Below are positions 55,505 through 63,991 of a stretch of DNA of 64,000 nucleotides, piece by piece. This stretch comes from Pseudoflavonifractor gallinarum (lineage in GTDB: Bacteria > Bacillota > Clostridia > Oscillospirales > Oscillospiraceae): contig NZ_JADCKF010000001.1 of NCBI RefSeq assembly GCF_014982855.1, positions 353,863-417,862 on the forward strand, given 5' to 3'. Position 1 is the first letter of the stretch; each line of letters starts with the position of its first letter. The notes below the pieces were generated by a model. That model worked only from the letters and a program-made list of their open reading frames with translations, had not been told where the DNA came from and ran no database searches. The translations under genes and the position numbers were made by a program.

Positions 55505-57676
55505 GTGGATATCGGCCCAAAAATCGGAATCGACGGCGAGGCCGAATTTCGCAAGCAGCTGGGCAACATCAACCAGCAATTAAAGACCTTGGGCAGTGAA
55601 ATGAAGGCGGTGACCTCCGCCTTTGACGCGGGAGACCAGAGCGAGGCGGCCCTGGGAGACCAGAGCGAGGTCCTCAACCGCCAGATCGAGGCCCAGGAGC
55701 AAAAACTTGCCCTGCTGCGCAAGGGCCTGGACGCTGCTGCCGAGAAGTACGGCGAGAACGACAGCCGCACGCTTCGCTGGGCCCAGGCGGTGAACGACGC
55801 CACCGCAGACCTGAACAAGATGAAGTCTGCGCTCTCCAAGACGGAGGGTGACATGGACGATCTGTCCGACACGACAGAACAGGCCGGAGAGGCTGCGGAG
55901 CAGGCTGGCGGGAAGTTCAGCAGCATGACAGTCGCCCTTGGTAATGTGGCATCCAGCGGGATCCAGGCGGCCGCCAGCGCCATCGGGAACGCGGTCAAGA
56001 GTCTTTTCAGCCTGGACGAATCCACCGAGGAATACCGGGTGGCGCAGGGAAAGCTCAATAGTGCTTTTGAGGCTGCTGGCTCTGACGCGGATATGGCGTC
56101 GTATGCGTATAAAGAATTTTATAAAATTCTCGGCGACACAGATACCGCCACGGAAGCATCACAGCTTTTGTCTAAGCTGTCTACTGACGGCGAGGACATC
56201 GCATATTGGACACACATTGCAGCTGGTGTGTTTGGTGAGTTTGGCGACTCTATCCCTGTTGAGGGACTGATCGAAGCCAGTAACGAAACCGCTAAAACCG
56301 CGAAAGTAACCGGCGTACTGGCGGACGCGCTGAACTGGGTCGGGATCAGCGAAGACGAGGTAAATAAAACGCTTTCGTCCATGTCGGATGAAACCGACCG
56401 GGCGAACTACCTCATGAATCTGCTGATGGATACCTATGACGGATCCGCAGACGCTTTCTGGAAAAATAACGAGGCCCTGGTGCAGGCCCGGGAGAATCAG
56501 GCCCTGATGGATGCATCCCTGAGCGGGCTTGGCGAGACCATTTCCAAAGTCAAGACGCAGCTCTCGTCCGAGCTATTCCCGGCACTGACCCAGCTCATCG
56601 ATGCCTTTAACGGCATCCTGACAGGCGCACCAGGCGCGGGGGATGCCATGGCGCAGGCGGTGGGCCAGATCGTGAGCACGGTGGCCGAGAAGCTGCCGGA
56701 ATTTTTGAGCACAGGGGCGCAGATCGTGTCCGCGCTGCTGAGCGGTATCGCTCAGAGCCTGCCGGAGATTGCAGCTGCCGGGGCGGAAGTGGTGGGAGGG
56801 TTGATCTCTTCCGTTGCGGAGAAAACGCCCGAGCTGATCCAGCAGGGAGGGCAGGTCCTGTTGGACCTGGTACAGGGATTTTCCCAACAGCTTCCGGTCT
56901 GGATTGCGGCGGCCGGAGATGCGCTGGCCGCCTTTTTCCAGTTCCTTGGCGACAATGCTCCGGCCCTGATTGAGCAAGGCGCGAACGTGCTCGGCGAGCT
57001 GGCGCTGGGCATCATCAACGCCATTCCGGGTCTTGTGGCACAGCTTCCCAAGATCATCTCGGCGATCGTATCCTTTTTGCTTTCGTCCCTCCCGCAGATC
57101 GCGGAGAGCGGCGCCCGGCTCCTGGCCGAGCTGGCCATCGGCATCGTCGGGAATATTCCGGAGCTGCTTTCGTCCGTGCTGAAAGTCAGAGTGGCCATTC
57201 TGGACGGTCTGAAAGCGCTGATCGGAGAAATCCCGGACATCGGGAAGAACATCGTGGAGGGACTCTGGGAGGGCATCACCGGCTCGGCTGCGTGGCTCAC
57301 CGGGAAGATCAAGGAGTGGTGCGGGAGCGTGCTGGACGGAGTGAAATCCTTCTTCGGCATCCACTCGCCCTCCGCCGTGTTCCGGGACGAGGTGGGACGG
57401 TTCATGGCCCAGGGCATCGGCGTGGGCTTCCAGCGGGAGATGGCCGGCGTGGCGGCCCAGATGCAGCGGAGCATCCCGGTGCCGTCTGTTCGCTTCGGCG
57501 GACAGATGGACCGCTCCGGGGCGTCGTATGGCGCGCAGCCCTCCATCCCCGCGTCCTATACCTTCTACCTGACCACCGAGCTGGATGGGACGACTCTCGC
57601 CCGCAAGCAGTATCAATTCAACGCCCGTGAGGCCTCGCTCCGTGGCCCGTCTCTGGTGGAGGTGCCGACTGGATGA
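55505..57676 (+). CDS. Tail tape measure protein
   Basis: A 723-residue protein. The first 170 residues are coiled coil (INQQLKTLGSEMKAVTSAFD, NRQIEAQEQKLALLRKGLDA). The middle has long hydrophobic amphipathic stretches (about 375-600) made of repeated units such as LPEIAAAGAEVVGGLISSVA and IPGLVAQLPKIISAIVSFLL. The C-terminus has the common end block KSFFGIHSPSAVFRDEVGRF. The length sets the tail length, roughly 110 nm by the usual 0.15 nm per residue. I prefer the GTG at 55505; a TTG at 55499 is possible. Confidence 0.93.
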   Translation: MDIGPKIGIDGEAEFRKQLGNINQQLKTLGSEMKAVTSAFDAGDQSEAALGDQSEVLNRQIEAQEQKLALLRKGLDAAAEKYGENDSRTLRWAQAVNDATADLNKMKSALSKTEGDMDDLSDTTEQAGEAAEQAGGKFSSMTVALGNVASSGIQAAASAIGNAVKSLFSLDESTEEYRVAQGKLNSAFEAAGSDADMASYAYKEFYKILGDTDTATEASQLLSKLSTDGEDIAYWTHIAAGVFGEFGDSIPVEGLIEASNETAKTAKVTGVLADALNWVGISEDEVNKTLSSMSDETDRANYLMNLLMDTYDGSADAFWKNNEALVQARENQALMDASLSGLGETISKVKTQLSSELFPALTQLIDAFNGILTGAPGAGDAMAQAVGQIVSTVAEKLPEFLSTGAQIVSALLSGIAQSLPEIAAAGAEVVGGLISSVAEKTPELIQQGGQVLLDLVQGFSQQLPVWIAAAGDALAAFFQFLGDNAPALIEQGANVLGELALGIINAIPGLVAQLPKIISAIVSFLLSSLPQIAESGARLLAELAIGIVGNIPELLSSVLKVRVAILDGLKALIGEIPDIGKNIVEGLWEGITGSAAWLTGKIKEWCGSVLDGVKSFFGIHSPSAVFRDEVGRFMAQGIGVGFQREMAGVAAQMQRSIPVPSVRFGGQMDRSGASYGAQPSIPASYTFYLTTELDGTTLARKQYQFNAREASLRGPSLVEVPTG

Positions 57677-58035
57677 AACTGAACATCAATGGCCAGGACT
57701 TTACGGGGTGCTTCAACCGATACGGAGTCTCTCCATCCCATGAGAAGCGGGAGGGGCCCAACAGCGGGACGGACATCGCCGGAGGGACCATCCTGGATGT
57801 GGTGTCGGTCAAGGCGGTGCTGGACCTGGAGGCCAACGGGCTGAATCAGGCGCAGTACTCCGCCCTGATCCGGCTGTGTAAGCTGACCTATGTGACCGTG
57901 ACCTACGACGATCCGGACACAGGGGAGGAAGTGACGCGGGTCATGATCCCAACAGCCGGGGCGCCCACACAGGTGCCCCTCTCCGGGCGGGGGAATTGGT
58001 ACAAGGATCTGACGCTCAACCTGCGGGAGAGGTGA
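57673..58035 (+). CDS. Probable distal tail protein
   Basis: A 120-residue beta-rich protein (LNINGQDFTGCFNRYGVSPS, VTVTYDDPDTGEEVTRVMIP) lying right after the tape measure, overlapping its stop. Position suggests a distal tail or baseplate component; sequence alone does not prove it. Confidence 0.65.
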   Translation: MKLNINGQDFTGCFNRYGVSPSHEKREGPNSGTDIAGGTILDVVSVKAVLDLEANGLNQAQYSALIRLCKLTYVTVTYDDPDTGEEVTRVMIPTAGAPTQVPLSGRGNWYKDLTLNLRER

Positions 58036-58039
58036 TGGG

Positions 58040-60139
58040 ATGAACCGGCTGATATACCGGAATAAGGCGTATACAGGGGAGACCCGGGATCTGCTGTCGG
58101 CCTCCGCCAGCATCGGGGACGCCCTGGCCGCGGAGAGCCTCAGCGTGGATACCCTCACCGCCAGGGTGCTGAACTACGACACCAGACTCCTGCCCCTCGC
58201 CGCCGACGGGAAGCTGCTGGCTGCGGAGGGAGTGCTTCTGGCCGCACAAACGGCCCGTCTGGGGCTGGACAAGTCCTACCGGTACGGGGAGCCGGTCTGG
58301 TACTATCACGGGGAGGACCTCATCGGAAAGTTCTATGTGGAGTCCATTCCCCGCACGGGCCGCGAGGCCTATCAACTGAAGGCGGTCTCCGCCGTGGGAC
58401 TGCTCCGCTCCTCCTACTACTACGGCGGCATATACAACGGCATTTCCCTGGCAGAGCTGGCGGCCGACATCATCCGCGGCATCATCGCGTACCGGATGGA
58501 CCCGGCCCTGGGAGAGACCATCCTGTATGGCCTGATCCGCAAAAAATCCAGACGGGACGCCCTGCTGGACACGCTCTTTGCCGCCGGCGCGATGATCGAA
58601 AAGGATGAGACGGGCCTGCTGTCCATCGTGCCCCAAAAGGAGAGGACGCCCTACGGACTGGAGGAGACCGAGATCTACATGGGCGGCTCGGTGGCCGGGG
58701 ATACCCCGGCTACCCAGATCAGCGTGACGGAGCACTCGTTCGCGGCCCTTCCGGGGGACACTCTGGTCACCCTCTTCGACGGCGAGGCGGCCGCGGAAGT
58801 GCTGGTGACCCCCATGGGTGCACAGGTGCGCGGCGTGCTGGTGGAGTTCGACGAGCCCGCCCACGACCTCCAGGCGGCCAACGGAGTCATCCTGGAGAGC
58901 GGCGCAAACTACGCGGTCCTGGGACCATCCTCCTCAGTGACCCTGACCGGAAAGCAGTACACCCATACCCAGCGGGTGCTTACCAAGGTCCTCTCGGACC
59001 AGGGCACCCCGAATGTGATCCAGTCCTCCGCGTGTGAGTTGGTGAGCCTACTCAATGCGGAGAATGTGCTCAAGCGGCTGGAGGCCTACTACGGGCACGC
59101 GGTGTCCTACCAGATGGACCTGGTGGTCACCCACCAGAAGCCGGGGGACGCGGTCACCTTCGTCGATCCCTTCGGGGAGGCGGCGTCCGGATACATCCGG
59201 GACCTGGATATCACCATGTCCGGCATCCTGAAGGGGAGTGCCACCATCGTCTCCGGCTATATCCCCACCGCGTCGGGCAACTACTACGAGCACGTGGCGG
59301 TCCTGACCGAGGACACCGACTTTGTCATGCCGCCGGAGTGCAAGGGCAAGGCCCGGGTGGTGGTCATCGGCGGGGGCGACGGCGGCGGCCTGGGAAGCCC
59401 CGGAAAAGAAGGCGGGAAAGCGTCTGCTGACAAGTATGGCGCAGCCGGTGAGGGCGGCGCGCCCGGCACGCCAGGCAATGGCGGCAAGATCTATGTGGAG
59501 ACCATCCAGGCATCACCCGGGCAGCGCTTTGCGGTAAAGATCGGCCCTGGCGGAAAGGGAGCTACCTTGGACGCGGAAGCTGAGCCGGGCGGTGAGACCA
59601 CCTTTGGGGCGCTCTCCTCCGCCGATGGCCGGAGCGCCGCAGAGGGATATGTGAACCTCTTTGACGGATCCATTTATGGAGACGTAGGCATCAGCGGCAT
59701 CCCCGGCGGGCGAGGCTCCGGAGCCGGGGAGACTGGCACGGAGGTCGTGCCCGGCGAGGACGTGGAGTACAAAGGTGTGATCTATCGCCCTGGTGAACAG
59801 GGCGAAAGCGGCCATTATAGCAGCTACTATGGCCTTGGCGGCCTTGGCGGCGGTGCTGCTGCCGGAGCACCCGGCGGAAACGGCGAGCGAGGATATGTAA
59901 ACAGCCAACCATTTGCAAATGGCGGTGAGGGCGGCGATGGAGCCGTCCCTGTAAAAGCCGATGACGGACTCCGACGTGGGCAGGGCGGAGGCGCCGGACA
60001 CGGCGGCGGAGGCGGCGGAGGCGGCGGCCCCGCAAAAGGACCCGACTCGTCCAGCACGTGGTACGGTCAGGGTGGATCTGGAGGCGACGGCGGCGAGGGC
60101 GGCGACGGAGCCCCCGGCATGGTACTTGTATATTATTGA
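58040..60139 (+). CDS. Tail tip/baseplate protein with glycine-rich C-terminal adhesin-like region
   Basis: A 699-residue protein. Residues 1-420 form a tail-tip hub-like region (YYHGEDLIGKFYVESIPRTG, NGISLAELAADIIRGI, VVTHQKPGDAVTFVDPFGEA). From about 430 to the end the chain is extremely glycine-rich (for example GAGHGGGGGGGGGPAKGP) with blocks such as PGGKGATL and GLGGLGGGAAAGAPGG, ending GMVLVYY. Such Gly-rich ends resemble phage adhesins that fold as polyglycine-II helix bundles and present loops for receptor binding. That reading is inference; low-complexity collagen-like fibre is the alternative. Confidence 0.75.
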   Translation: MNRLIYRNKAYTGETRDLLSASASIGDALAAESLSVDTLTARVLNYDTRLLPLAADGKLLAAEGVLLAAQTARLGLDKSYRYGEPVWYYHGEDLIGKFYVESIPRTGREAYQLKAVSAVGLLRSSYYYGGIYNGISLAELAADIIRGIIAYRMDPALGETILYGLIRKKSRRDALLDTLFAAGAMIEKDETGLLSIVPQKERTPYGLEETEIYMGGSVAGDTPATQISVTEHSFAALPGDTLVTLFDGEAAAEVLVTPMGAQVRGVLVEFDEPAHDLQAANGVILESGANYAVLGPSSSVTLTGKQYTHTQRVLTKVLSDQGTPNVIQSSACELVSLLNAENVLKRLEAYYGHAVSYQMDLVVTHQKPGDAVTFVDPFGEAASGYIRDLDITMSGILKGSATIVSGYIPTASGNYYEHVAVLTEDTDFVMPPECKGKARVVVIGGGDGGGLGSPGKEGGKASADKYGAAGEGGAPGTPGNGGKIYVETIQASPGQRFAVKIGPGGKGATLDAEAEPGGETTFGALSSADGRSAAEGYVNLFDGSIYGDVGISGIPGGRGSGAGETGTEVVPGEDVEYKGVIYRPGEQGESGHYSSYYGLGGLGGGAAAGAPGGNGERGYVNSQPFANGGEGGDGAVPVKADDGLRRGQGGGAGHGGGGGGGGGPAKGPDSSSTWYGQGGSGGDGGEGGDGAPGMVLVYY

Positions 60140-60148
60140 GGAGGTAAC

Positions 60149-61153
60149 ATGGCACATACCACAGAAATTATGGTCAACGGCATCCTGACCCAGGTGACGG
60201 AATTTGACCACTCCGCCCAGGATATCGACGACGCCGTGGATGCACTGAATGGGGCAAAGACGCCTCAGGAGGCGCTTGCGAATTTGGGGGCAGGGGTGCG
60301 GCCTTCCAGAATTGTGAATGGCGGCTTTAAAGAAAACCAAAGAGGGAAGAACAGCTACACAGGAGCCTGGAACTATTGCTTTGACGGGTGGGTGCTTTCG
60401 AGCAACATGACGATCGAGAAGAGCGGGAATGGGGACATTGTTGTCTCCAATACATCCGCCTCCGAGAACGGTTATCTTATACAGAGAATCGAATCCCCAT
60501 TGTTCGACGTAGTATCGACATTTTCTGTTGTAACAAATGAAGGAGTTTTCTGCGCGACTGGGAATATGAACTCTGTCAGTCACGACGGATTTAGCGAATC
60601 AACCTCGTTTGGGTCGGTTTCGGTAGAATGGGATAGTAGTTGGCAGTACGTTTCAATAGGACTTCGTGCTGGGCAATCGATTACGTTTCCGACTTCAAAA
60701 GGTGTTGTTGCAAAGTTTGAAGATGGCCTTAATCAAACTTTGGCTTATCAAAAGTCTGACGGTACATTAGAACCGATTCCGCAGCCGGACAGCAAGCCGG
60801 GGCAGATTCTGGCGGAGTGCCAGCGGTATATTTATTCTCCATTTTATGGAGCCTTTCCAACAGCTCCGATTGGCACTGTGTTTGTCAGCAACCAAACGAC
60901 CGGATTTGTAGTAGTAAAGACGCCTGTTCTCATGCGCACAAAGCCGGTTTTCTCTGGAGATCCGTCAAAACTTTGGATCGTAAAGAGCAACGGAGGAGGC
61001 GCACAAAGACCCTCCGCGTTGAGCGTAATGGGTATGTCCGGGTGTGGTGTGTTCCTGTCCGTCACCGCGTCTTTTGAGGATGGCGGACAATACATCATGT
61101 ATTCCGAGGACATATCGAACCCGTCGGATTTCCTTCTCTCCGCCGAGTTGTGA
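60149..61153 (+). CDS. Tail fibre / receptor-binding-like protein
   Basis: A 334-residue protein. The N-terminal 50 residues (HSAQDIDDAVDALNGAKTPQ EALANLG) are a common fibre attachment segment. The centre (IVNGGFKENQRGKNSYTGAW, NYCFDGWVLSS) looks like a carbohydrate-binding beta-sandwich. The DNA from about 60300 to 61050 is clearly more AT-rich than its neighbours, a sign of module exchange in a host-range gene. GGAGGTAAC precedes the ATG. Confidence 0.72.
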   Translation: MAHTTEIMVNGILTQVTEFDHSAQDIDDAVDALNGAKTPQEALANLGAGVRPSRIVNGGFKENQRGKNSYTGAWNYCFDGWVLSSNMTIEKSGNGDIVVSNTSASENGYLIQRIESPLFDVVSTFSVVTNEGVFCATGNMNSVSHDGFSESTSFGSVSVEWDSSWQYVSIGLRAGQSITFPTSKGVVAKFEDGLNQTLAYQKSDGTLEPIPQPDSKPGQILAECQRYIYSPFYGAFPTAPIGTVFVSNQTTGFVVVKTPVLMRTKPVFSGDPSKLWIVKSNGGGAQRPSALSVMGMSGCGVFLSVTASFEDGGQYIMYSEDISNPSDFLLSAEL

Positions 61154-61164
61154 GGTGATTACTG

Positions 61165-61878
61165 ATGGAAATGACACAATCGAAAGTGTATGTTAAGGCC
61201 GACGAGCGCGGCCGAATTACCCGTTGCGACGGCGGGTATACCGCCCCCGAGGACCTGCCCGGCTGGACGCAGATCGACGAAGGCGTGGGCGACCGGTATA
61301 ACCTCTGTCAGTCGCACTATTTTCCCTCCGGACTGTACACGGAGGACGGCGTCCCCCGGTACAAGTTGACGGACGGCCGAGCGGTGGAACGCACGGCGGA
61401 GGAGATCGAGGCAGACCGGGCGGCCATCCCTCCGGCGCGTCCGTCCCGCACCAGCCAGATGGAGGCGGCAGTCATGGCTTTTGCAGCGGCTGCTGTGGAT
61501 ATCGAGGACACTGTGGCATTGCAGATTCCGGACCTTTTCCCCACGTGGGCGGACGTGTTGAAGGAAGGTAAGGAACTGCCGGAGGGCCGCATCATCCAGG
61601 ACGGCGGGCAGCTTTACCGTGTGGTGCAGGCGGTCACGCCTCTGGAGAGTCAGCCGCCCCACGGGGAGGGCATGCTGGCCGTATACCGGCCAATCGACCA
61701 GGAGCACGCCGGGACCGCAGAGGACCCCATCCCGTGGGTGCTGGGGATGGACTGCATTGCAGGTAAGCATTATTCGTACAAAGACAAGGTGTACCGGGTG
61801 GCCGCGGGCGGCAGCATGACACCATGCGTCTGGCCGCCGGATACGCCCAGTATGTGGCAGTGGGAGGAGATCGCATGA
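61165..61878 (+). CDS. Phage tail-associated protein with C-terminal carbohydrate-binding-like module
   Basis: A 237-residue protein: an N-terminal XkdX/fibre-like part (VYVKADERGRITRCDGGYTA), a helical middle and a final 45-residue Trp/Cys module (IPWVLGMDCIAGKHYSYKDK, VWPPDTPSMWQWEEI) of the kind seen at the ends of phage fibres and chitinase-like modules. It overlaps the endolysin gene by 4 nt. Confidence 0.65.
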   Translation: MEMTQSKVYVKADERGRITRCDGGYTAPEDLPGWTQIDEGVGDRYNLCQSHYFPSGLYTEDGVPRYKLTDGRAVERTAEEIEADRAAIPPARPSRTSQMEAAVMAFAAAAVDIEDTVALQIPDLFPTWADVLKEGKELPEGRIIQDGGQLYRVVQAVTPLESQPPHGEGMLAVYRPIDQEHAGTAEDPIPWVLGMDCIAGKHYSYKDKVYRVAAGGSMTPCVWPPDTPSMWQWEEIA

Positions 61879-63350
61879 GTTACAAAATCGCGGAATACCA
61901 GCAAGATAAATACCGTTTTCATCTGTACGATAATGTGAAGCGTCTCACCTGGAAGCAAATCAAGGCAGAGCAGGGACCAAACTGCGTGGGCGTGGTCAAC
62001 CTGGCCTATTTTTCCATGGCGAGCTACTCCCACCAGAGCGCAATCATGATCGGCGGCGCGTGGGGTCTGCGACCCAAATACCACGAGTACGGCATCTTGA
62101 TCGACGAGGCGGGTCACCTCTCCGTCGGCACCGAGGACCAGGCAGTCTATGACTATGCCATCGGCTGCCCTCCGGTGGATATCAACGGCCGACGGTATAC
62201 CGACAAGGATGGCGGGCGCAATGGGTGGACATACACTGGGATCAAGCCGGACGGGACGGTTGTAGTCCTCCTTTGCTCCAAGGACACGCCGGAGACCACG
62301 GATTCCCTGGAGGACGCCCTGCGGGCGCGTGGGTGCGTCCACATCCTCCGGTGGGACGGCTCCTGGTCATCCCAGGGCACCCTTGGGCCGAGCCTGGAGG
62401 TGACGCCAAGCCAGCGGCGCATCTGCCGGTCCTGGCTGCTCATCTTCCGCCGGAGCGGTGAGGATAAGCCAGACGGAGACAAGGAGGATACCATGAGCAA
62501 ACAGTACACGGTCACGCCGTCCATCGGCGTGAACATCCGCAGCGGCCCGGGTACGGGCTATGGAAAGACGGGAGCCTACCCCTGCGGCACGGTGGTCACC
62601 GTCCTGGAGGAGCGGGATGGCTGGGGAAGAACGGACAAGGGCTGGGTCTCCTTGGACTACCTGGAGCCGGTAAAGGCCCCTCAGCGGACCACTGACAACG
62701 GCATTGCCATCCAGATCGACTACATCCCCCAGGGCCGGAAGAACCGCCCCGGCGGCTTCAACCCGTGCAGCTACCTCACCATCCACGAGACTGGGAACGC
62801 AGCCCGGGGGGCGGACGCCGCGGCCCACGCCTCCTACCTGAAGGGGGATGTAGCCGCCAACGCCCTGGTGAGCTGGCACTACACGGTGGACGACCACGCC
62901 ATCGTCCAGCACCTGCCGGATACCGAGACGGCATATCACGCCGGTGACGGAGCCAAGGGACCCGGCAACACCAAGAGTATCGGCATCGAGATCTGCGTGG
63001 ACTCCGGCGGGAACTTTGAGAAGGCAAAAGAGAACGCCGCCGCCCTGGTGCGCCTCCTGATGGATGAGCACAGCATCCCCCTGGAGCGGGTAGTGCAGCA
63101 CCACCATTGGAACGGCAAGGACTGCCCCCGGACGATCCGGAACACGCCTGGCGGCTGGGAAGAGTTCCTGAAGCTGTGCAAAGGGGAGGAGCCCAATGTG
63201 TCCAACTTGGACACCGATGTGGACGAATTGGCCAAGGCCGGGATCGTAACCAGCCCGGACTACTGGAAGACCGGCAGCGGATACGCGGACGCCAATGTGG
63301 TGTGCTTGATCCACGCCATGGCGGAGTATCTTCGGAAGGAGAAAGACTGA
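61875..63350 (+). CDS. Endolysin: phosphodiester-glycosidase-like domain, SH3b and N-acetylmuramoyl-L-alanine amidase
   Basis: A 491-residue protein with three parts. Residues 1-190 look like the NAGPA/phosphodiester glycosidase fold (CVGVVNLAYFSMASYSHQSA, GRNGWTYTGIKPDGTVVVLL, LEDALRARGCVHILRWDGSW). A bacterial SH3 domain follows (VNIRSGPGTGYGKTGAYPCG). Then an amidase_2 domain (about 270-430) with zinc ligands in LTIHETGN, VQHHHWNGKDCP and IEICVDSGGNFEKAKENAAA. It should cut peptidoglycan at lysis. The ATG at 61875 follows GGGAGGAGATCGC. Palindrome copy 6 lies in the last linker (NVSNLDTD). Confidence 0.85.
   Translation: MSYKIAEYQQDKYRFHLYDNVKRLTWKQIKAEQGPNCVGVVNLAYFSMASYSHQSAIMIGGAWGLRPKYHEYGILIDEAGHLSVGTEDQAVYDYAIGCPPVDINGRRYTDKDGGRNGWTYTGIKPDGTVVVLLCSKDTPETTDSLEDALRARGCVHILRWDGSWSSQGTLGPSLEVTPSQRRICRSWLLIFRRSGEDKPDGDKEDTMSKQYTVTPSIGVNIRSGPGTGYGKTGAYPCGTVVTVLEERDGWGRTDKGWVSLDYLEPVKAPQRTTDNGIAIQIDYIPQGRKNRPGGFNPCSYLTIHETGNAARGADAAAHASYLKGDVAANALVSWHYTVDDHAIVQHLPDTETAYHAGDGAKGPGNTKSIGIEICVDSGGNFEKAKENAAALVRLLMDEHSIPLERVVQHHHWNGKDCPRTIRNTPGGWEEFLKLCKGEEPNVSNLDTDVDELAKAGIVTSPDYWKTGSGYADANVVCLIHAMAEYLRKEKD
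63199..63215. repeat. Dispersed palindrome, copy 6
   Basis: GTGTCCAACTTGGACAC, perfect, inside the endolysin gene where it encodes VSNLDT. It is the only copy not directly before a gene start. Confidence 0.85.
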
Positions 63351-63351
63351 T

Positions 63352-63819
63352 ATGGAGCATGTGAATACGTTCAAAGCTGCGCTGTCTGCTTTCTGTGCTG
63401 CCCTCACCGCACTGTGGGGCTGGTTTGGCTGGCTGGTCATTGCCTGGATCTCCTGCATGGCCATCGACTATGCCACCGGGTCCTGCGCGGCGCTGCGAGC
63501 AGGGAAGTGGTCCAGCCAGGCCGCCAGAGATGGCATCTGGCACAAGCTGGGGGCGGTCGTGGCGGTCATCGTAGCCGGCATCTTGGACATGGTAATCAGT
63601 ATGATCCTGGAACATATGCCTGGCATCAGCCTGCCGTTTACATATGAGGTCTTTTTCTGCCCGCTGGTGATCGTGTGGTATATACTTACGGAGGCCGGAA
63701 GCATCATTGAGAACGCCGGAGCGCTGGGGGCGGATATCCCGCCCTGGCTTACGAAGGCCATTGAGTCCCTGCGCGAAAAGGTGGACGATGGGGCAGGAGC
63801 ACAAGAGGATACAAAATAG
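63352..63819 (+). CDS. Phage holin (toxin secretion/phage lysis family)
   Basis: A 155-residue protein with three to four hydrophobic segments (AALSAFCAALTALWGWFGWL, AVVAVIVAGILDMVISMILE, FCPLVIVWYILTEAGSIIEN) and the family block MAIDYATGSCAALRAGKWSS. It follows the amidase by one base and is expected to release it through the membrane. A terminator follows. Confidence 0.9.
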   Translation: MEHVNTFKAALSAFCAALTALWGWFGWLVIAWISCMAIDYATGSCAALRAGKWSSQAARDGIWHKLGAVVAVIVAGILDMVISMILEHMPGISLPFTYEVFFCPLVIVWYILTEAGSIIENAGALGADIPPWLTKAIESLREKVDDGAGAQEDTK

Positions 63820-63845
63820 GTCAAATCAAAAAGCATGGTTGTAGC

Positions 63846-63879
63846 AAGATCCCGCCGAATGATCGGCGGGATCTTTTTT
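63846..63879 (+). terminator. Terminator of the late operon
   Basis: A 13-bp stem (63846-63858 with 63863-63875), loop ATGA, followed by six T. Confidence 0.92.
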
Positions 63880-63901
63880 GCGTTCTCTTGTAAATTAACA
63901 C

Positions 63902-63951
63902 ACTCCAATATTGGTATTTTTATTGACAAAGCTCCAATATTGGTATATAAT
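63902..63951 (+). promoter_or_regulatory. Perfect consensus promoter with twin palindromic operators
   Basis: TTGACA (63923-63928) and TATAAT (63946-63951) with a 17-bp spacer. CTCCAATATTGGTAT occurs twice, 29 bp apart (63903-63917 and 63932-63946), each with the palindrome CCAATATTGG; one lies upstream of the -35 box and one fills the spacer. The arrangement, including the 29-bp period, resembles the MarR operator at 254-296. Confidence 0.88.
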
Positions 63952-63991
63952 AAAACCATCAAGAAGGGAACACCCCAGGAGGTAATGAGTT

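Noticed and set aside
60149..61153. Diversity-generating retroelement acting on the fibre gene
   Set aside because: No reverse transcriptase, template repeat or variable-repeat pair is visible in the window.
33434..63215. CRISPR array or direct-repeat array
   Set aside because: The repeated palindrome occurs singly, kilobases apart, without regular spacers. No CRISPR array or cas gene is visible anywhere.
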